Part shown: piece by piece, positions 1-10,148 of the stretch
Numbering within the stretch: position 1 is the first letter of the stretch
Layout of the letters: each line of letters opens with the position of its first letter
Source of the DNA: Streptacidiphilus sp. P02-A3a
Lineage (GTDB): Bacteria > Actinomycetota > Actinomycetes > Streptomycetales > Streptomycetaceae
DNA: 64,000 bases
Direction: 5' to 3'
Assembly (NCBI RefSeq): GCF_014084105.1
Contig: NZ_CP048289.1
Coordinates: forward strand, 753,922-817,921
The notes under the pieces: generated by a model
The model's database searches: none
What the model was told of the DNA's origin: nothing
Seen by the model: only the letters and a program-made list of their open reading frames with translations
Made by a program: the position numbers and the translations under genes

Positions 1-51
1 GTGGGCACCGGCCCCGAGGGCCTGGCGGCGGCGTTGGAGCAGGGGGAGTGA
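1..51 (+). CDS. 3' end of an upstream gene (partial)
   Basis: The frame is open from the window edge and ends at TGA 49-51, giving a C-terminal tail of about 16 residues rich in Gly, Ala and Glu. The GTG at position 1 could only be chance, because the real start lies outside the window. Nothing about function can be read from so short a tail. Confidence 0.45.
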   Translation: MGTGPEGLAAALEQGE

Positions 52-162
52 GCCGCGACCGGGACCGGACGGGGGAGCGCGGGGGAATAGCGGGTCCACC
101 GGACCCGTTGCACCCTGGAAGCGAAACCGTCGAGACCGCCGAGCCGAAAGGGTCATCGCGCC

Positions 163-540
163 ATGAGCACGCTTGAGCTCACCAAGGACAACTTCAACGA
201 CACGGTGGAGGAGAACGGCTTCGTCCTGATCGACTTCTGGGCGTCCTGGTGCGGTCCGTGCCGGACTTTCGGACCGGTCTACGAGAAGGCCGCGGAGAGC
301 CACCCCGACCTGGTGTTCGCCAAGGTGGACACCGAGGCGCAGCAGGAGCTGGCGGCGGCCTTCGAGATCCGCTCCATCCCCACCCTGATGATCATCCGCG
401 ACCGCACCGTGGTCTTCTCCCAGCCGGGCGCCCTCCCGGCGCCGGCCCTGGAGGACCTGATCAAGCAGGCCCGGGCGCTGGACATGGACGAGGTCCGCCG
501 CGAGGTCGCCGAGCAGCAGGCCCAGGGCAGCGCCGAATAA
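163..540 (+). CDS. Thioredoxin-family protein
   Basis: The 125-residue product has the thioredoxin fold signature: a DFWASWCGPC active site near residues 25-34 with the redox CxxC pair, and the cis-proline segment RSIPT near residue 70. It should reduce protein disulfides in the cytosol; no signal peptide or membrane segment is visible. Length fits a single-domain thioredoxin with a short charged C-terminal extension of about 20 residues. The ATG at 163 is preceded by a GAAAGG-type ribosome-binding site. It stands alone, between an upstream partial gene and a convergent TetR gene, with no reductase beside it. Whether it is the main TrxA or an accessory paralogue cannot be decided here. Confidence 0.9.
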   Translation: MSTLELTKDNFNDTVEENGFVLIDFWASWCGPCRTFGPVYEKAAESHPDLVFAKVDTEAQQELAAAFEIRSIPTLMIIRDRTVVFSQPGALPAPALEDLIKQARALDMDEVRREVAEQQAQGSAE

Positions 541-596
541 CCCGCTGACCTGACCTGCCTCGGCCCGAGCCGGGCCGACCGCTCAGGGCCGACCGC

Positions 597-1199
597 TCAG
601 GGCCGACCGGACCAGGAGCGCTGCGGTCGGTACTCGACCACGGTCAGGGCGAGCGCCACATGGCGGTCCACCAGCTCGTCCAGGGTCAGTTCGCCGTCCG
701 GACGGAACCACTGGGCGACCGCGTTGCACATGGCGATCACGGTCCGCCGGGCCTCGTCCGGGTAGGGGGTGAGGAACACCCCCGCCGCCACGCCGGAGTC
801 GATGGCGTGGCGGAACAGGTTGGTGGCCTCCGCATGCCTACGGCTGTAGCGGGCCAGCCGCTCCGGATCGAGGCTGCGCTCCTCGGTGAGCAGGATGTTG
901 CTCCGGGCCAGGTGCTCGGCGCGGAACCGGGTGGTCGCCGCGACCACGGCGGACAGCCGGTCGGCGGGCTCGTCCCCGACCTGTTCCAGGGCGGTGGCGC
1001 AGGCCGCGAAGTACGCGTCGAGCCCCTCGTCGAGGATGGCGTGCAGGAGTTCCTGCTTCCCCGAGTAGTAGTGGTACATCGCCGACAGGCTCATCCCGGC
1101 GCGCTGGGCGATGTCGCGGATGGAGGCGCTGCCGAATCCCCGAGTCGAGAACTCCTCGCGGGCGGCCTCCAGCAGGGCGTTCTGTCCGGCAGGTCGCAT
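597..1199 (-). CDS. TetR-family transcriptional regulator
   Basis: The 200-residue protein opens with a typical TetR helix-turn-helix (residues about 5-50; key stretch ASIRDIAQRAGMS followed by the YHYYSGKQELL recognition/anchor segment). The rest is the helical ligand-binding and dimerisation domain. It reads divergently from the OB-fold gene at 1378. Two near-identical palindromes built on CGATCGTT lie in the 178-bp intergenic region, one by each start, so autorepression and control of the neighbour are likely. The neighbour's acyl-CoA-type zinc-ribbon/OB fold makes a fatty-acyl-CoA effector plausible, as for many such TetR regulators of lipid catabolism; that is inference. Confidence 0.93.
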   Translation of the reverse strand: MRPAGQNALLEAAREEFSTRGFGSASIRDIAQRAGMSLSAMYHYYSGKQELLHAILDEGLDAYFAACATALEQVGDEPADRLSAVVAATTRFRAEHLARSNILLTEERSLDPERLARYSRRHAEATNLFRHAIDSGVAAGVFLTPYPDEARRTVIAMCNAVAQWFRPDGELTLDELVDRHVALALTVVEYRPQRSWSGRP

Positions 1200-1220
1200 G
1201 GCTGTCCTTGCTCGGGTGAC

Positions 1221-1234
1221 TGATCGATCGTTCA
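1221..1234. promoter_or_regulatory. TetR-type operator, regulator-proximal copy
   Basis: TGATCGATCGTTCA matches its own reverse complement at 12 of 14 positions. It lies 22 bp upstream of the TetR gene start. A second copy of the same motif lies at 1328-1341 on the other side of the divergent promoter region. Confidence 0.65.
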
Positions 1235-1327
1235 GATTCTAGCCCGGATCGCCCCGGCGGGGCGAAGGGATGGCATCGGTCACATTGCGTCCACCCACTG
1301 GACAAGGGGTGCCCGGGATCCGCTAGC

Positions 1328-1341
1328 TTAACGATCGTTCG
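1328..1341. promoter_or_regulatory. TetR-type operator, target-proximal copy
   Basis: TTAACGATCGTTCG contains a perfect 10-bp palindrome AACGATCGTT (1330-1339) and shares the CGATCGTT core with the site at 1221-1234. It lies 36 bp upstream of the ATG at 1378, a position suited to repression. Confidence 0.65.
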
Positions 1342-1377
1342 TCAAGACGCGACCGTTCTGCCGTTGCAGGAGCCCTC

Positions 1378-1764
1378 ATGAGTGTTGAGACCGCCGCCAG
1401 TGCCACCGACCCCGCCGGGGTCTTCCAGGACGGCCTCGCGCAGGGCGAGTTGCGCTACCAGCAGTGCCGCTGGTGCGCGGACCGCTCGGCCGGGGCCCGG
1501 CTGCTCTGCGCCACCTGCGGCGGCACCGACTTCGTCTGGGAGCGCAGCTCCGGCCAGGGCCGGATCTACCGGATGGCCCCGCCCGCCACCGCCGCCGAGG
1601 TGGAGCGCCTGGTCGTGGTCGAACTGGACGAGGGCTTCCGGATGCACGCGAGGATCGCCGCGGTGCCCGCCCACCGGCTTTGGCAGGGCGCGCCGGTGCG
1701 GCTGGAGGCGGCCACCGGTGACGGCGGCGCGCTGCGCCCGGTGTTCCGCCCGGTCGCTGCCTGA
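1378..1764 (+). CDS. OB-fold/zinc-ribbon protein (DUF35 type)
   Basis: The 128-residue product has an N-terminal zinc-ribbon-like CxxC...CxxC arrangement (QQCRWCAD and LLCATCGG, residues about 30-50), then a short beta-rich OB-fold domain (GQGRIYRMAPPAT onward). This is the DUF35/acyl-CoA-associated OB-fold family, usually found beside thiolases or acyl-CoA enzymes and thought to bind acyl-CoA; one such protein is needed for HMG-CoA synthase-type channeling in archaea. No thiolase partner is present here. The ATG follows an AGGAG ribosome-binding site (1368-1372). Control by the divergent TetR protein is likely from the paired operators. Confidence 0.8.
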   Translation: MSVETAASATDPAGVFQDGLAQGELRYQQCRWCADRSAGARLLCATCGGTDFVWERSSGQGRIYRMAPPATAAEVERLVVVELDEGFRMHARIAAVPAHRLWQGAPVRLEAATGDGGALRPVFRPVAA

Positions 1765-1803
1765 GGCGGGCCGACACGGACTGTTCAGCGGGGGACCCCT
1801 TCA

Positions 1804-1837
1804 ATGCAGTGCTACATCCTTACAGTGTGCAGTGCAT
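1804..1837. promoter_or_regulatory. Inverted repeat upstream of a secreted-protein gene
   Basis: ATGCAGTGC (1804-1812) and GCAGTGCAT (1829-1837) form a near-perfect 9-bp inverted repeat with a 16-nt spacer, 31 bp upstream of the ATG at 1869. TGCAGTGC also recurs directly. The local AT content is higher than the surroundings. An operator is possible; no regulator is identified. Confidence 0.35.
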
Positions 1838-1868
1838 ACCGCGTCATCTCGCCAGTAGGGGGCAGCAC

Positions 1869-2294
1869 ATGAACAGCACCGCCACGGCCGCGAAGCCCGC
1901 CCGGCCGGTCGTCCGCCGCATCGGTTCCGCGGCGGTCGTCGCGGCCATCGCCGCCGCCGGGCTGGGTCTGGGCGCGGGCACCGCCGCCGCCAAGTCCGCG
2001 ATCTCGATCAGCGTCCGCAGCGGCATGGTCGTGGTCGGCCGGACCGTGCAGGTCTCCGCCACCGGCGACAGTGACGACTTCGGCGGCACGCCGATGCAGC
2101 TGTGCGTGGACGAGCGGATCGGCGACGGCGGCTGGCAGCAGGCGCACTGCGTCACCGGCGGCTGGACGCGACTGGGCGTCAGGGCCCAGCACCGGGGCGA
2201 GTTGCAGTTCCGTGCCCAGCTGTTCGCGCTGGTCGGCCGGCAGCACCGGGTGCTGGACCGGACCTCGGACGCGGTCACCGTCCGGGTGCGCTGA
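1869..2294 (+). CDS. Small secreted protein, unknown function
   Basis: The 141-residue product starts with an Arg-containing n-region (PVVRRIG), a long Ala/Val/Gly hydrophobic core and a cleavage-like GTAAAKS, so it is probably exported by Sec. The mature part of about 100 residues is beta-rich (SISVRSGMVVVGRTVQVSATG) and has two cysteines (LCVDE and AHCVT) that could form a disulfide. I do not recognise the family. The in-frame opening begins further upstream at 1809, but the ATG at 1869 follows GTAGGGGGCAGCAC and places the signal peptide at the N-terminus. A 12-bp tandem repeat follows directly after the stop. Confidence 0.8.
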   Translation: MNSTATAAKPARPVVRRIGSAAVVAAIAAAGLGLGAGTAAAKSAISISVRSGMVVVGRTVQVSATGDSDDFGGTPMQLCVDERIGDGGWQQAHCVTGGWTRLGVRAQHRGELQFRAQLFALVGRQHRVLDRTSDAVTVRVR

Positions 2295-2329
2295 AGCCTG
2301 CGCTGAAGCCCGCGCCGAAGCCTGCGCTG
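2294..2329. repeat. Three 12-bp tandem units directly after a stop codon
   Basis: AAGCCTGCGCTG (2294-2305), AAGCCCGCGCCG (2306-2317) and AAGCCTGCGCTG (2318-2329) begin in the last base of the TGA of the secreted-protein gene. In the +2 frame they would read Lys-Pro-Ala-Leu/Pro repeats, open to 2386. No coding role is shown. Confidence 0.7.
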
Positions 2330-2383
2330 GAGTTCGGGGCGGCGGCTCACACCCCGCATATGGACGACTCTTACCCTCCCCAG

Positions 2384-2402
2384 TAAGGTATGCCTAAGCT
2401 AA
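2384..2402. promoter_or_regulatory. Iron box (DmdR/IdeR-type operator)
   Basis: TAAGGTATGCCTAAGCTAA matches the actinobacterial iron-box consensus TTAGGTTAGSCTAACCTAA at about 15 of 19 positions, with both TAAG/CTAA ends intact. It lies 70 bp upstream of the efeUO start. Iron-loaded DmdR/IdeR would repress the operon when iron is plentiful. Confidence 0.8.
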
Positions 2403-2471
2403 GTCCGCAGCTCGGTGGACTCGCTCGGCATCGGCACGACCGGGACGGCCCCGGGGAGGAGTCCAGCTTTC

Positions 2472-4555
<2,084 letters not shown>

Positions 4556-4556
<1 letters not shown>

Positions 4557-5890
4557 TGACTGATCACCTCCAGCCCCCAGTGACCCAGCCGTCGACCGGC
4601 TCCTGCCCGTTCGGTTTCGGCGCCGCCGCCGGCGCGCTGTCCGAGGTCCCCGGCGGCACCTCGCGCCGCACCGTGATGAAGACCGCCCTGGGCGCGGGCG
4701 CGGTGGGCGCGGCGATGGCCGGTGGCGCGCTCAGCCTCGGCGCGGGGACGGCCGCCGCCGACACCGCCGCCCCCGGCGACGGCGGCGCGGTGGGCTTCTA
4801 CGGCCCGCACCAGGCGGGGATCACCACCCCGGGCCCGGCCTACGCGCTGTTCCTGGCCTTCGACGTGATCGCCGCCGACCGGGCCGGTCTGGAGGCGCTG
4901 CTGAAGACGCTCACCTCCCGGATCGCCTTCCTCACCTCCGGCGGGACCCCGCCCGACCTGGGTGTCGGCGCGCCGCCGTCCGACAACGGCATCCTCGGCC
5001 CGACCGTCCCGGCCGACGAGCTGACGGTGACGGTCGGCGTGGGCGCCTCGCTGTTCGACGGCCGCTTCGGCCTGGCCGCGGCCAAGCCCCGCAAGCTCAC
5101 CCCGATGAAGACCTTCCCCAACGACAACCTGCGGGCCGCCGAACTGCACGGGGACCTCTCGCTGCAGATCTGCGGCGGCCACCAGGACACCGTGCTGCAC
5201 GCGCTGCGTGACATCGCCAAGCACACCCGGGGCCAGCTCCAGGCCAAGTGGCGGGTCGACGGCTTCCAGAACACCCCGCGGCCGAGCGGCGCCCAGCGCA
5301 ACCTGCTCGGCTTCAAGGACGGCATCGCCAACCCCGACACCACCTCCGCCCGGCAGATGAACCAGCTGGTCTGGGTCGACTCCGGCAGCGGTGAACCGGC
5401 CTGGGCGACCGGCGGCAGCTACCAGGTGATCCGGATCATCCGGATGCTGGTCGAGTTCTGGGACCGGGTCTCGCTGAACGAGCAGGAGCTGATGTTCGGC
5501 CGCCGCAAGGACACCGGCGCCCCGCTGGACGGCGCCAACGAGACCGACGTCCCGGACTACGCCAAGGACCCGCAGGGCAACGCGATCCCGCTGGACGCGC
5601 ACATCCGGATGGCCAACCCGCGCACCGCGAAGACCGACGACTCGCGCATCCTGCGCCGGGGCTACAACTACGACCGGGGCCTGGACAGCAACGGCAACCT
5701 GGACATGGGCCTCGCCTTCTGCTGCTACCAGCAGGACGTCCAGCGGCAGTTCGAGGCGGTGCAGACGCGGCTGATCGACGAGCCGCTGGTGGACTACATC
5801 TCGCCGACCGGCGGTGGCTACTTCTTCGTGCTGCCGGGCGTGGCGAACTCCGCGGACTGGCTCGGGCGGGGGCTGCTGGCGGCGACCTGA
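4556..5890 (+). CDS. efeB: DyP-type heme peroxidase/deferrochelatase EfeB
   Basis: The 444-residue protein has a Tat signal (SRRTVMK near residue 38, then a hydrophobic stretch and an AAAD-like cleavage site), so it is folded with heme before export. The DyP signature GFKDGIANP (near 255) carries the catalytic Asp; the [11 protein letters not shown] segment near 360 supplies the proximal His/Arg region. EfeB works with EfeU and EfeO in oxidising iron or extracting it from heme. Its ATG shares one base with the efeUO TGA, so translation is coupled. It is co-regulated through the upstream iron box. Confidence 0.95.
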
Positions 5891-6017
5891 CCAGCGGGGC
5901 TGTCGGGTTGTCAGTGGCGGTGGGTACTGTGCGTGCCTGTCGGGACACGTGGCGTCGCCCCTGGGGGAGCGGGGTCGCGGCGCGTGTCCCCGCCGACGTA
6001 CGAAGGGGAGATACGCC

Positions 6018-6230
6018 ATGTCCGACACCCTCACCGGCCCGGTCGCCACTGCCGCCTGCCGCCTCTGTCCGCCCCGGGGCGGGGTGGTGGTCGCCGCCTA
6101 CTCCGGCGACGGCCCCGCCCGACCGGCCGGGCACCGCGCCCGGGAGGAGTCCGCGACCACGGGCGTCCCGCACCACGACCACTACGACCCGGTGCTGGAC
6201 GCCTTCGTGGTGGTCCGTCACCACCCCTGA
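6018..6230 (+). CDS. Small protein, unknown function
   Basis: A 70-residue open frame begins at an ATG 7 nt after GAAGGGGAG. It has a CRLC pair near residue 14, a Gly-Val stretch, and a C-terminal HHDHYDP cluster that could bind metal. I do not recognise the family. A perfect 15-bp terminator hairpin begins 15 nt after the stop, which supports a real transcription unit. Metal binding is only suggested by composition; the closeness to the iron operon is the only context. Confidence 0.55.
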   Translation: MSDTLTGPVATAACRLCPPRGGVVVAAYSGDGPARPAGHRAREESATTGVPHHDHYDPVLDAFVVVRHHP

Positions 6231-6245
6231 CCCCCGGGGAACACA

Positions 6246-6282
6246 GCGGGGGCCGACAGCCCCATCAGCTGTCGGCCCCCGC
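6246..6282 (+). terminator. Hairpin terminator
   Basis: A perfect 15-bp stem (6246-6260 with 6268-6282) closes a 7-nt loop. It lacks a long T run, as is common in streptomycetes. It ends the 6018 gene and possibly the efe transcript. Confidence 0.85.
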
Positions 6283-6369
6283 TTGACCCTTTCCGGCCCG
6301 CTCACGCACCCACCCGCCCCGGCGCTGGTGGGGCGGGGTGGCGGTGGCGGCCGACGCCGCTGCCCGGCC

Positions 6370-6672
6370 CTAGTAGTACAGCTCCGCGGCCAGTCGGTCG
6401 GCCTGGCCGCTGCCGACCGTGCCGGTGTTGCCGCGCACCTCGGTGGTGCCGCCCGCGTTGGACGCCCCGCTACCGGTCGCGCTCTGCTGCGAGCGGTTCG
6501 CGTTGCCGTTCACCGCGCCGCTGAGGTTGCCGGAGTCGAGGCTGCTGACGACGCTGCCGTTGGAGTGATCGCTCGCGGCGGCGGTGTTGGCGGTCGCCGA
6601 CGCCGTACCGATCCCCAGGCACATACAGGCTGCCAACGCGGTGAAGGCCGTGAAGATGCGCATTCGGGACAC
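6370..6672 (-). CDS. Small secreted Ser/Gly/Asn-rich protein
   Basis: About 100 residues: signal peptide (RMRIFTAFTALAAC...GTASAT) followed by a low-complexity mature part rich in Ser, Gly, Asn and Ala (NLSGAVNGNANRS, GNTGTVGSGQ) and ending LAAELYY. The chaplin Cys pair is absent, so it is not a chaplin. GTG at 6672 is chosen because GGGAGA lies 4 nt upstream; the ATG at 6663 would leave 13 nt. An exact 2 x 18-bp tandem repeat sits directly upstream of the ribosome-binding site. Function unknown; a cell-surface or matrix role would fit the composition. Confidence 0.65.
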   Translation of the reverse strand: MSRMRIFTAFTALAACMCLGIGTASATANTAAASDHSNGSVVSSLDSGNLSGAVNGNANRSQQSATGSGASNAGGTTEVRGNTGTVGSGQADRLAAELYY

Positions 6673-6683
6673 AAGGTCTCCCT

Positions 6684-6719
6684 GTTCGAATGAAGTGCGT
6701 GGTTCGAATGAAGTGCGTG
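6684..6719. repeat. Exact 18-bp tandem duplication in a promoter/leader
   Basis: GTTCGAATGAAGTGCGTG is present twice with no spacer (6684-6701, 6702-6719), just upstream of the small secreted-protein gene on the minus strand. It could duplicate a regulator site or a promoter element, or be recent slippage. Confidence 0.9.
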
Positions 6720-7007
6720 CTGAAGGTGACGGTTGGGGCTGGCCATCCCCGGTCCGTCGAGAGCTGACTGACGTCGCGCACCCAGCATTCACCAACAAGT
6801 CGACAAAGTTCCATCTTGATTGGTAAATATCCCCCATAGGAGTCAGCATCCTGTGCGTGACGCTTTGTCCTGCCGCGCGGGCGCGTCAACCCCTGATTGA
6901 CCGGGGGGCGCGCGGTACGACCGTGCGCCGGGCGGTGCCATCGGGCAAGGTGGTGGCGGAGAGGCACCGCGTGGGGTGCGCCGGCCAGGAGCGGGGAGGA
7001 GCAGCGG

Positions 7008-8912
7008 GTGCCGCAGGGCAGAAAACCAGGTCGCCGAGTTCGCCGCCCCCACCCCGGCGCCACCCCCACCGAGCCGACCCCCGCCGAGCCGACCTCCGCC
7101 GAGCCGAGCCCCACCGAGCCGACCTCCGCCGAGCCGAGCCCGTCCGGTGCCGTGTCCGCCGACACGTTCGCGGTGACCCCGCAGGAGGCGCCCGGCACGT
7201 CCGGCGCGGCGACCGCCCCGACCGCCACCCCCGGCCTGCTCGGCCACGCCGAGCCCGTCGGTACCACCTTCGCGTCCCTTGAGCAGGTCTCCATCACCAC
7301 GCCCCTCCCCGCCGCGCCCGAACCCTCCGCCGAGCCCTCCGCCGAGCCCGCGCCCGAGCGCGCCACCACGCGCAGGCCCCCCGCCGCCCGCTCCGCCGAA
7401 CCCGAACCGGGCCCCGAGCCGGAGCCTCCCGCCGACGACTGGGCCGCCTTCGGCGGCTACACGCCCCCCGCCGGGATCCCCGTCGCCCAGCTGCGGGTCG
7501 GCGCCCCCGGCGCCGCCCCCTGGCCGGACCGGATGCGCACCCTGCTGCGCACCCCCATGTCCGAGCGCCCCACCTTCGAGCGTTCGGCCACTCCCGGCCA
7601 CGCCGAGATCGGCCGCAACGTCCCACGCATCCTCGACCTGACCCTCCGCATCGGCGAGCTGCTGCTCGCCAGCGGAGAGAGCGCCGAGGACGTCGAGGCG
7701 GCGATGCTCGGCGTGAGCCACGCCTACGGCCTGGACCGCTGCGAGCCGCAGGTCACCTTCACCCTGCTGGCCATCTCCTACCAGCCCTCGTTGATCGAGC
7801 CGCCGGTCACCTCGACCCGGGTGGTCCGCCGCCGGGGCTCCGACTACACCCGGCTGGCCGCCGTGTACCGGCTGGTCGCCGACATCACGGCGGAGAAGAC
7901 CAGCGTCGAGGACGCCTACCGGCGGCTGGCGGAGATCCGCCGCAACCGGCACCCGTACCCCGGCTGGCTGCTGTCGCTCACCTCCGGGCTGCTCGCGGGC
8001 GCGGCCACGCTGCTGGTCGGCGGCCAGGCGGACCCGCAGGCCGGGCTGGTCTTCGTCAGCGCCTTCTTCGCCGCCGTCGTCGGCGACCGGCTGGCCTGGG
8101 CGGTGGCCAACCGGGGACTGCCGGAGTTCTACCAGTTCGTGATCGCGGCGATGCCCGCCGCCGCCCTGGGCGTGGTGCTCACCCTCGCCAACAGCGGGCT
8201 GCGCGGCTCGGTGCTGATCACCGGTGGGCTGTACGCGCTGCTGCCGGGCAGGGCCCTGGTCGCCGCCGTCGCCGACGGCCTGACCGGCTTCTACATCACC
8301 GCCGCCGCCCGGCTGCTGGAGGTGCTCTACCTGGTCGTCGGCATCATCCTCGGCGTGCTGCTGGTGCTGTACGTCGGCGTCAAGTTCGGCGCCGACCTGC
8401 ACCCGGAGCAGACCCTCTCCACGCACAGCCTCCCGGCGCTGCAACTGCCCGCCGCGATGGCGCTGACCCTGCTGTTCGCGGTGCTGCTGCAGAGCTCCCG
8501 CCGGGTACTGCCGATGGTGACCCTGCTCGGCGGGGTCGGCTGGTCGATCTACGGCGTGCTGGACGTCGACGCGCACGTGTCGCCGATCATCGCGACCGGC
8601 GTGGCGGCGGTCATGGTCGGCCTCTTCGGCCAGCTCGCCTCGCGCTACCGCTACGCCTCCTCGCTGCCGTACGTCACCGCCGCCCTCGGCCCGCTGCTGC
8701 CCGGATCGGCGATCTACCTGGGCCTGCTCTCGCTGGCCCGGGGCGAGGCGCTGGTCGGGCTGATCGCGGTGTCCCGGGCCGCCGCGCTGGCGCTGGCGCT
8801 CGCGGTCGGGGTCAACCTCGGCGGCGAGGTGGCCCGGCTGTTCCTCCGGGTCCCGCAGGGCGAGGGCCCCGCCGTCGCGCGCAGCGCCGCCAAGCGCACC
8901 CGCGGCTTCTGA
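7008..8912 (+). CDS. ThrE-type threonine/serine exporter family membrane protein
   Basis: The 634-residue protein has a cytoplasmic N-terminal 220 residues rich in Pro, Glu, Ala and Ser, then a ThrE (DUF1212) domain (ILDLTLRIGELLLASG... onward) and a second ThrE_2/DUF3815-type half, together about ten membrane helices. The family exports threonine and serine in Corynebacterium. The frame is open from 6897, but GTG 7008 follows GGAGGA with a 7-nt spacing and is chosen. Five 15-bp units encode (A/T)EP(T/S)(P/S) near the N-terminus. The next gene, another membrane protein, starts 13 bp after the stop. Confidence 0.87.
   Translation: MPQGRKPGRRVRRPHPGATPTEPTPAEPTSAEPSPTEPTSAEPSPSGAVSADTFAVTPQEAPGTSGAATAPTATPGLLGHAEPVGTTFASLEQVSITTPLPAAPEPSAEPSAEPAPERATTRRPPAARSAEPEPGPEPEPPADDWAAFGGYTPPAGIPVAQLRVGAPGAAPWPDRMRTLLRTPMSERPTFERSATPGHAEIGRNVPRILDLTLRIGELLLASGESAEDVEAAMLGVSHAYGLDRCEPQVTFTLLAISYQPSLIEPPVTSTRVVRRRGSDYTRLAAVYRLVADITAEKTSVEDAYRRLAEIRRNRHPYPGWLLSLTSGLLAGAATLLVGGQADPQAGLVFVSAFFAAVVGDRLAWAVANRGLPEFYQFVIAAMPAAALGVVLTLANSGLRGSVLITGGLYALLPGRALVAAVADGLTGFYITAAARLLEVLYLVVGIILGVLLVLYVGVKFGADLHPEQTLSTHSLPALQLPAAMALTLLFAVLLQSSRRVLPMVTLLGGVGWSIYGVLDVDAHVSPIIATGVAAVMVGLFGQLASRYRYASSLPYVTAALGPLLPGSAIYLGLLSLARGEALVGLIAVSRAAALALALAVGVNLGGEVARLFLRVPQGEGPAVARSAAKRTRGF
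7068..7142 (+). repeat. Five in-frame 15-bp units coding xEP(T/S)x
   Basis: Units at 7068, 7083, 7098, 7113 and 7128 encode TEPTP, AEPTS, AEPSP, TEPTS and AEPSP in the disordered N-terminus of the ThrE-type exporter. The third and fifth units differ at one base, which points to tandem duplication. Confidence 0.85.
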
Positions 8913-8925
8913 GGGGCGGCTGCCG

Positions 8926-10050
8926 ATGACGACGACCCCGAACGACCCGGACCCGGTGGAGGCGAACCACCACTTCCACTTCGGCGAGTACTACGTCCAC
9001 CACATCCAGGACCCGGGCAAGCAGCCGCTGCTCCTGCTGCTGCTCGGCTTCATCCTGTCGTTCCTGTTCATCCGCTTCAGCGTGCGCATGATCCGGCGCG
9101 GGGTGCGCTGGTGGCCGGGCAACGTGACCCCGGGCGGCCTGCACATCCACCATGTCGTCTTCGGCATGTTCTTCCTGCTGGTCGGCGGCATCGGCACGTT
9201 CGCCACGGCCGGTACCCACCCGTGGATCGACGCCTTCGGGCTGGTCTTCGGCATCGGCTGCGGCCTGGCCCTGGACGAGTTCGCGCTGCTGCTGCACCTG
9301 GAGGACGTCTACTGGAGCGAGCAGGGGCGCAAGTCCGTGGACGCGGTGATCGTCGGGATCCTGTTCACCAGCCTGCTGCTGGTCGGCTACCTGCCGCTGG
9401 GGCTCACCCCCGGGGACCGGGTGCACTGGCTGCTGATCGGACTGATCAGCTTCAACGCCCTGTGCACGGCGGTGACCTTCTTCAAGGGCAAGTTCTGGAG
9501 CGGGATCCTCGGGATCATGGTGCCCGGTGTGTCCTGGATCGCGGCGGTGCGGCTGGCCCGGCCGTTCAGCCCGTGGGCGCGCTGGCGCTACACCCGCAGG
9601 CCGCGCAAGTTCGCCCGGGCCCGCCGCCGCGAGGCCCGCTTCCACCGGCGGACGGACCACGCCCGGCAGTGGCTGTTCGACCTGATCGCGGGCAAGCCCA
9701 CCCCGCCCGGAGTCCGCCCCACCCGGGCCCACCAGCTGGCCGAGCGGGTGGCGGAGCGCCTGGCCGCGTCCCGTGCGGCCGGGTACCCGCGCAGCTACCT
9801 GCCGCCGGACGAGCAGCGGATCCGCAGCCTGACCCGGCTCAACCGGCTGGCCGCCCGGCGCACCGCGAGCAGCGCCCGGTCGAAGACCGGACCGCACACC
9901 CGGACGCCCGCCCAGCCGTCCGCCGCCGACCAGCAGCCCACCGTCGGAGCCACCGCCGGATCCCGCCGCCGGGCCGCCGCCGCCCGCCGCCGCACGGTCG
10001 CCGCCGGACGCCGCCGGGGGGCGGCCTCGGTCCGCCGCGGCCGTAGCTGA
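8926..10050 (+). CDS. Conserved multi-pass membrane protein with HIHH motif, unknown function
   Basis: The 374-residue protein has about five to six membrane helices in residues 30-225, with conserved-looking polar residues inside them: GGLHIHHVVFG near residue 66 and DEFALLLHLEDVYW near 120. This His/Asp/Glu pattern suggests metal binding or a membrane enzyme. The N-terminus is also His-rich (NHHFHFGEYYVHH). The C-terminal 60 residues are Arg/Ala-rich and strongly basic, so cytoplasmic and possibly nucleic-acid or lipid-head-group binding. It follows the ThrE-type gene by 13 bp and is probably cotranscribed. I do not know a function for the family. Confidence 0.85.
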   Translation: MTTTPNDPDPVEANHHFHFGEYYVHHIQDPGKQPLLLLLLGFILSFLFIRFSVRMIRRGVRWWPGNVTPGGLHIHHVVFGMFFLLVGGIGTFATAGTHPWIDAFGLVFGIGCGLALDEFALLLHLEDVYWSEQGRKSVDAVIVGILFTSLLLVGYLPLGLTPGDRVHWLLIGLISFNALCTAVTFFKGKFWSGILGIMVPGVSWIAAVRLARPFSPWARWRYTRRPRKFARARRREARFHRRTDHARQWLFDLIAGKPTPPGVRPTRAHQLAERVAERLAASRAAGYPRSYLPPDEQRIRSLTRLNRLAARRTASSARSKTGPHTRTPAQPSAADQQPTVGATAGSRRRAAAARRRTVAAGRRRGAASVRRGRS

Positions 10051-10148
10051 CGGGGCGTCACCCGTCCGGCTGTCCGGCGCTGCGGGACGGCCCGCCGCCG
10101 CACAGACTGGGTGCAGCCCGCAGTCCGCCGTCCCGTCCGGAGGGTCGA

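Noticed and set aside
6897..7007. N-terminal extension of the ThrE-type gene to an upstream start
   Set aside because: GTG 7008 has GGAGGA at 7 nt; the extra residues are Arg/Cys/Trp-rich and look non-coding.
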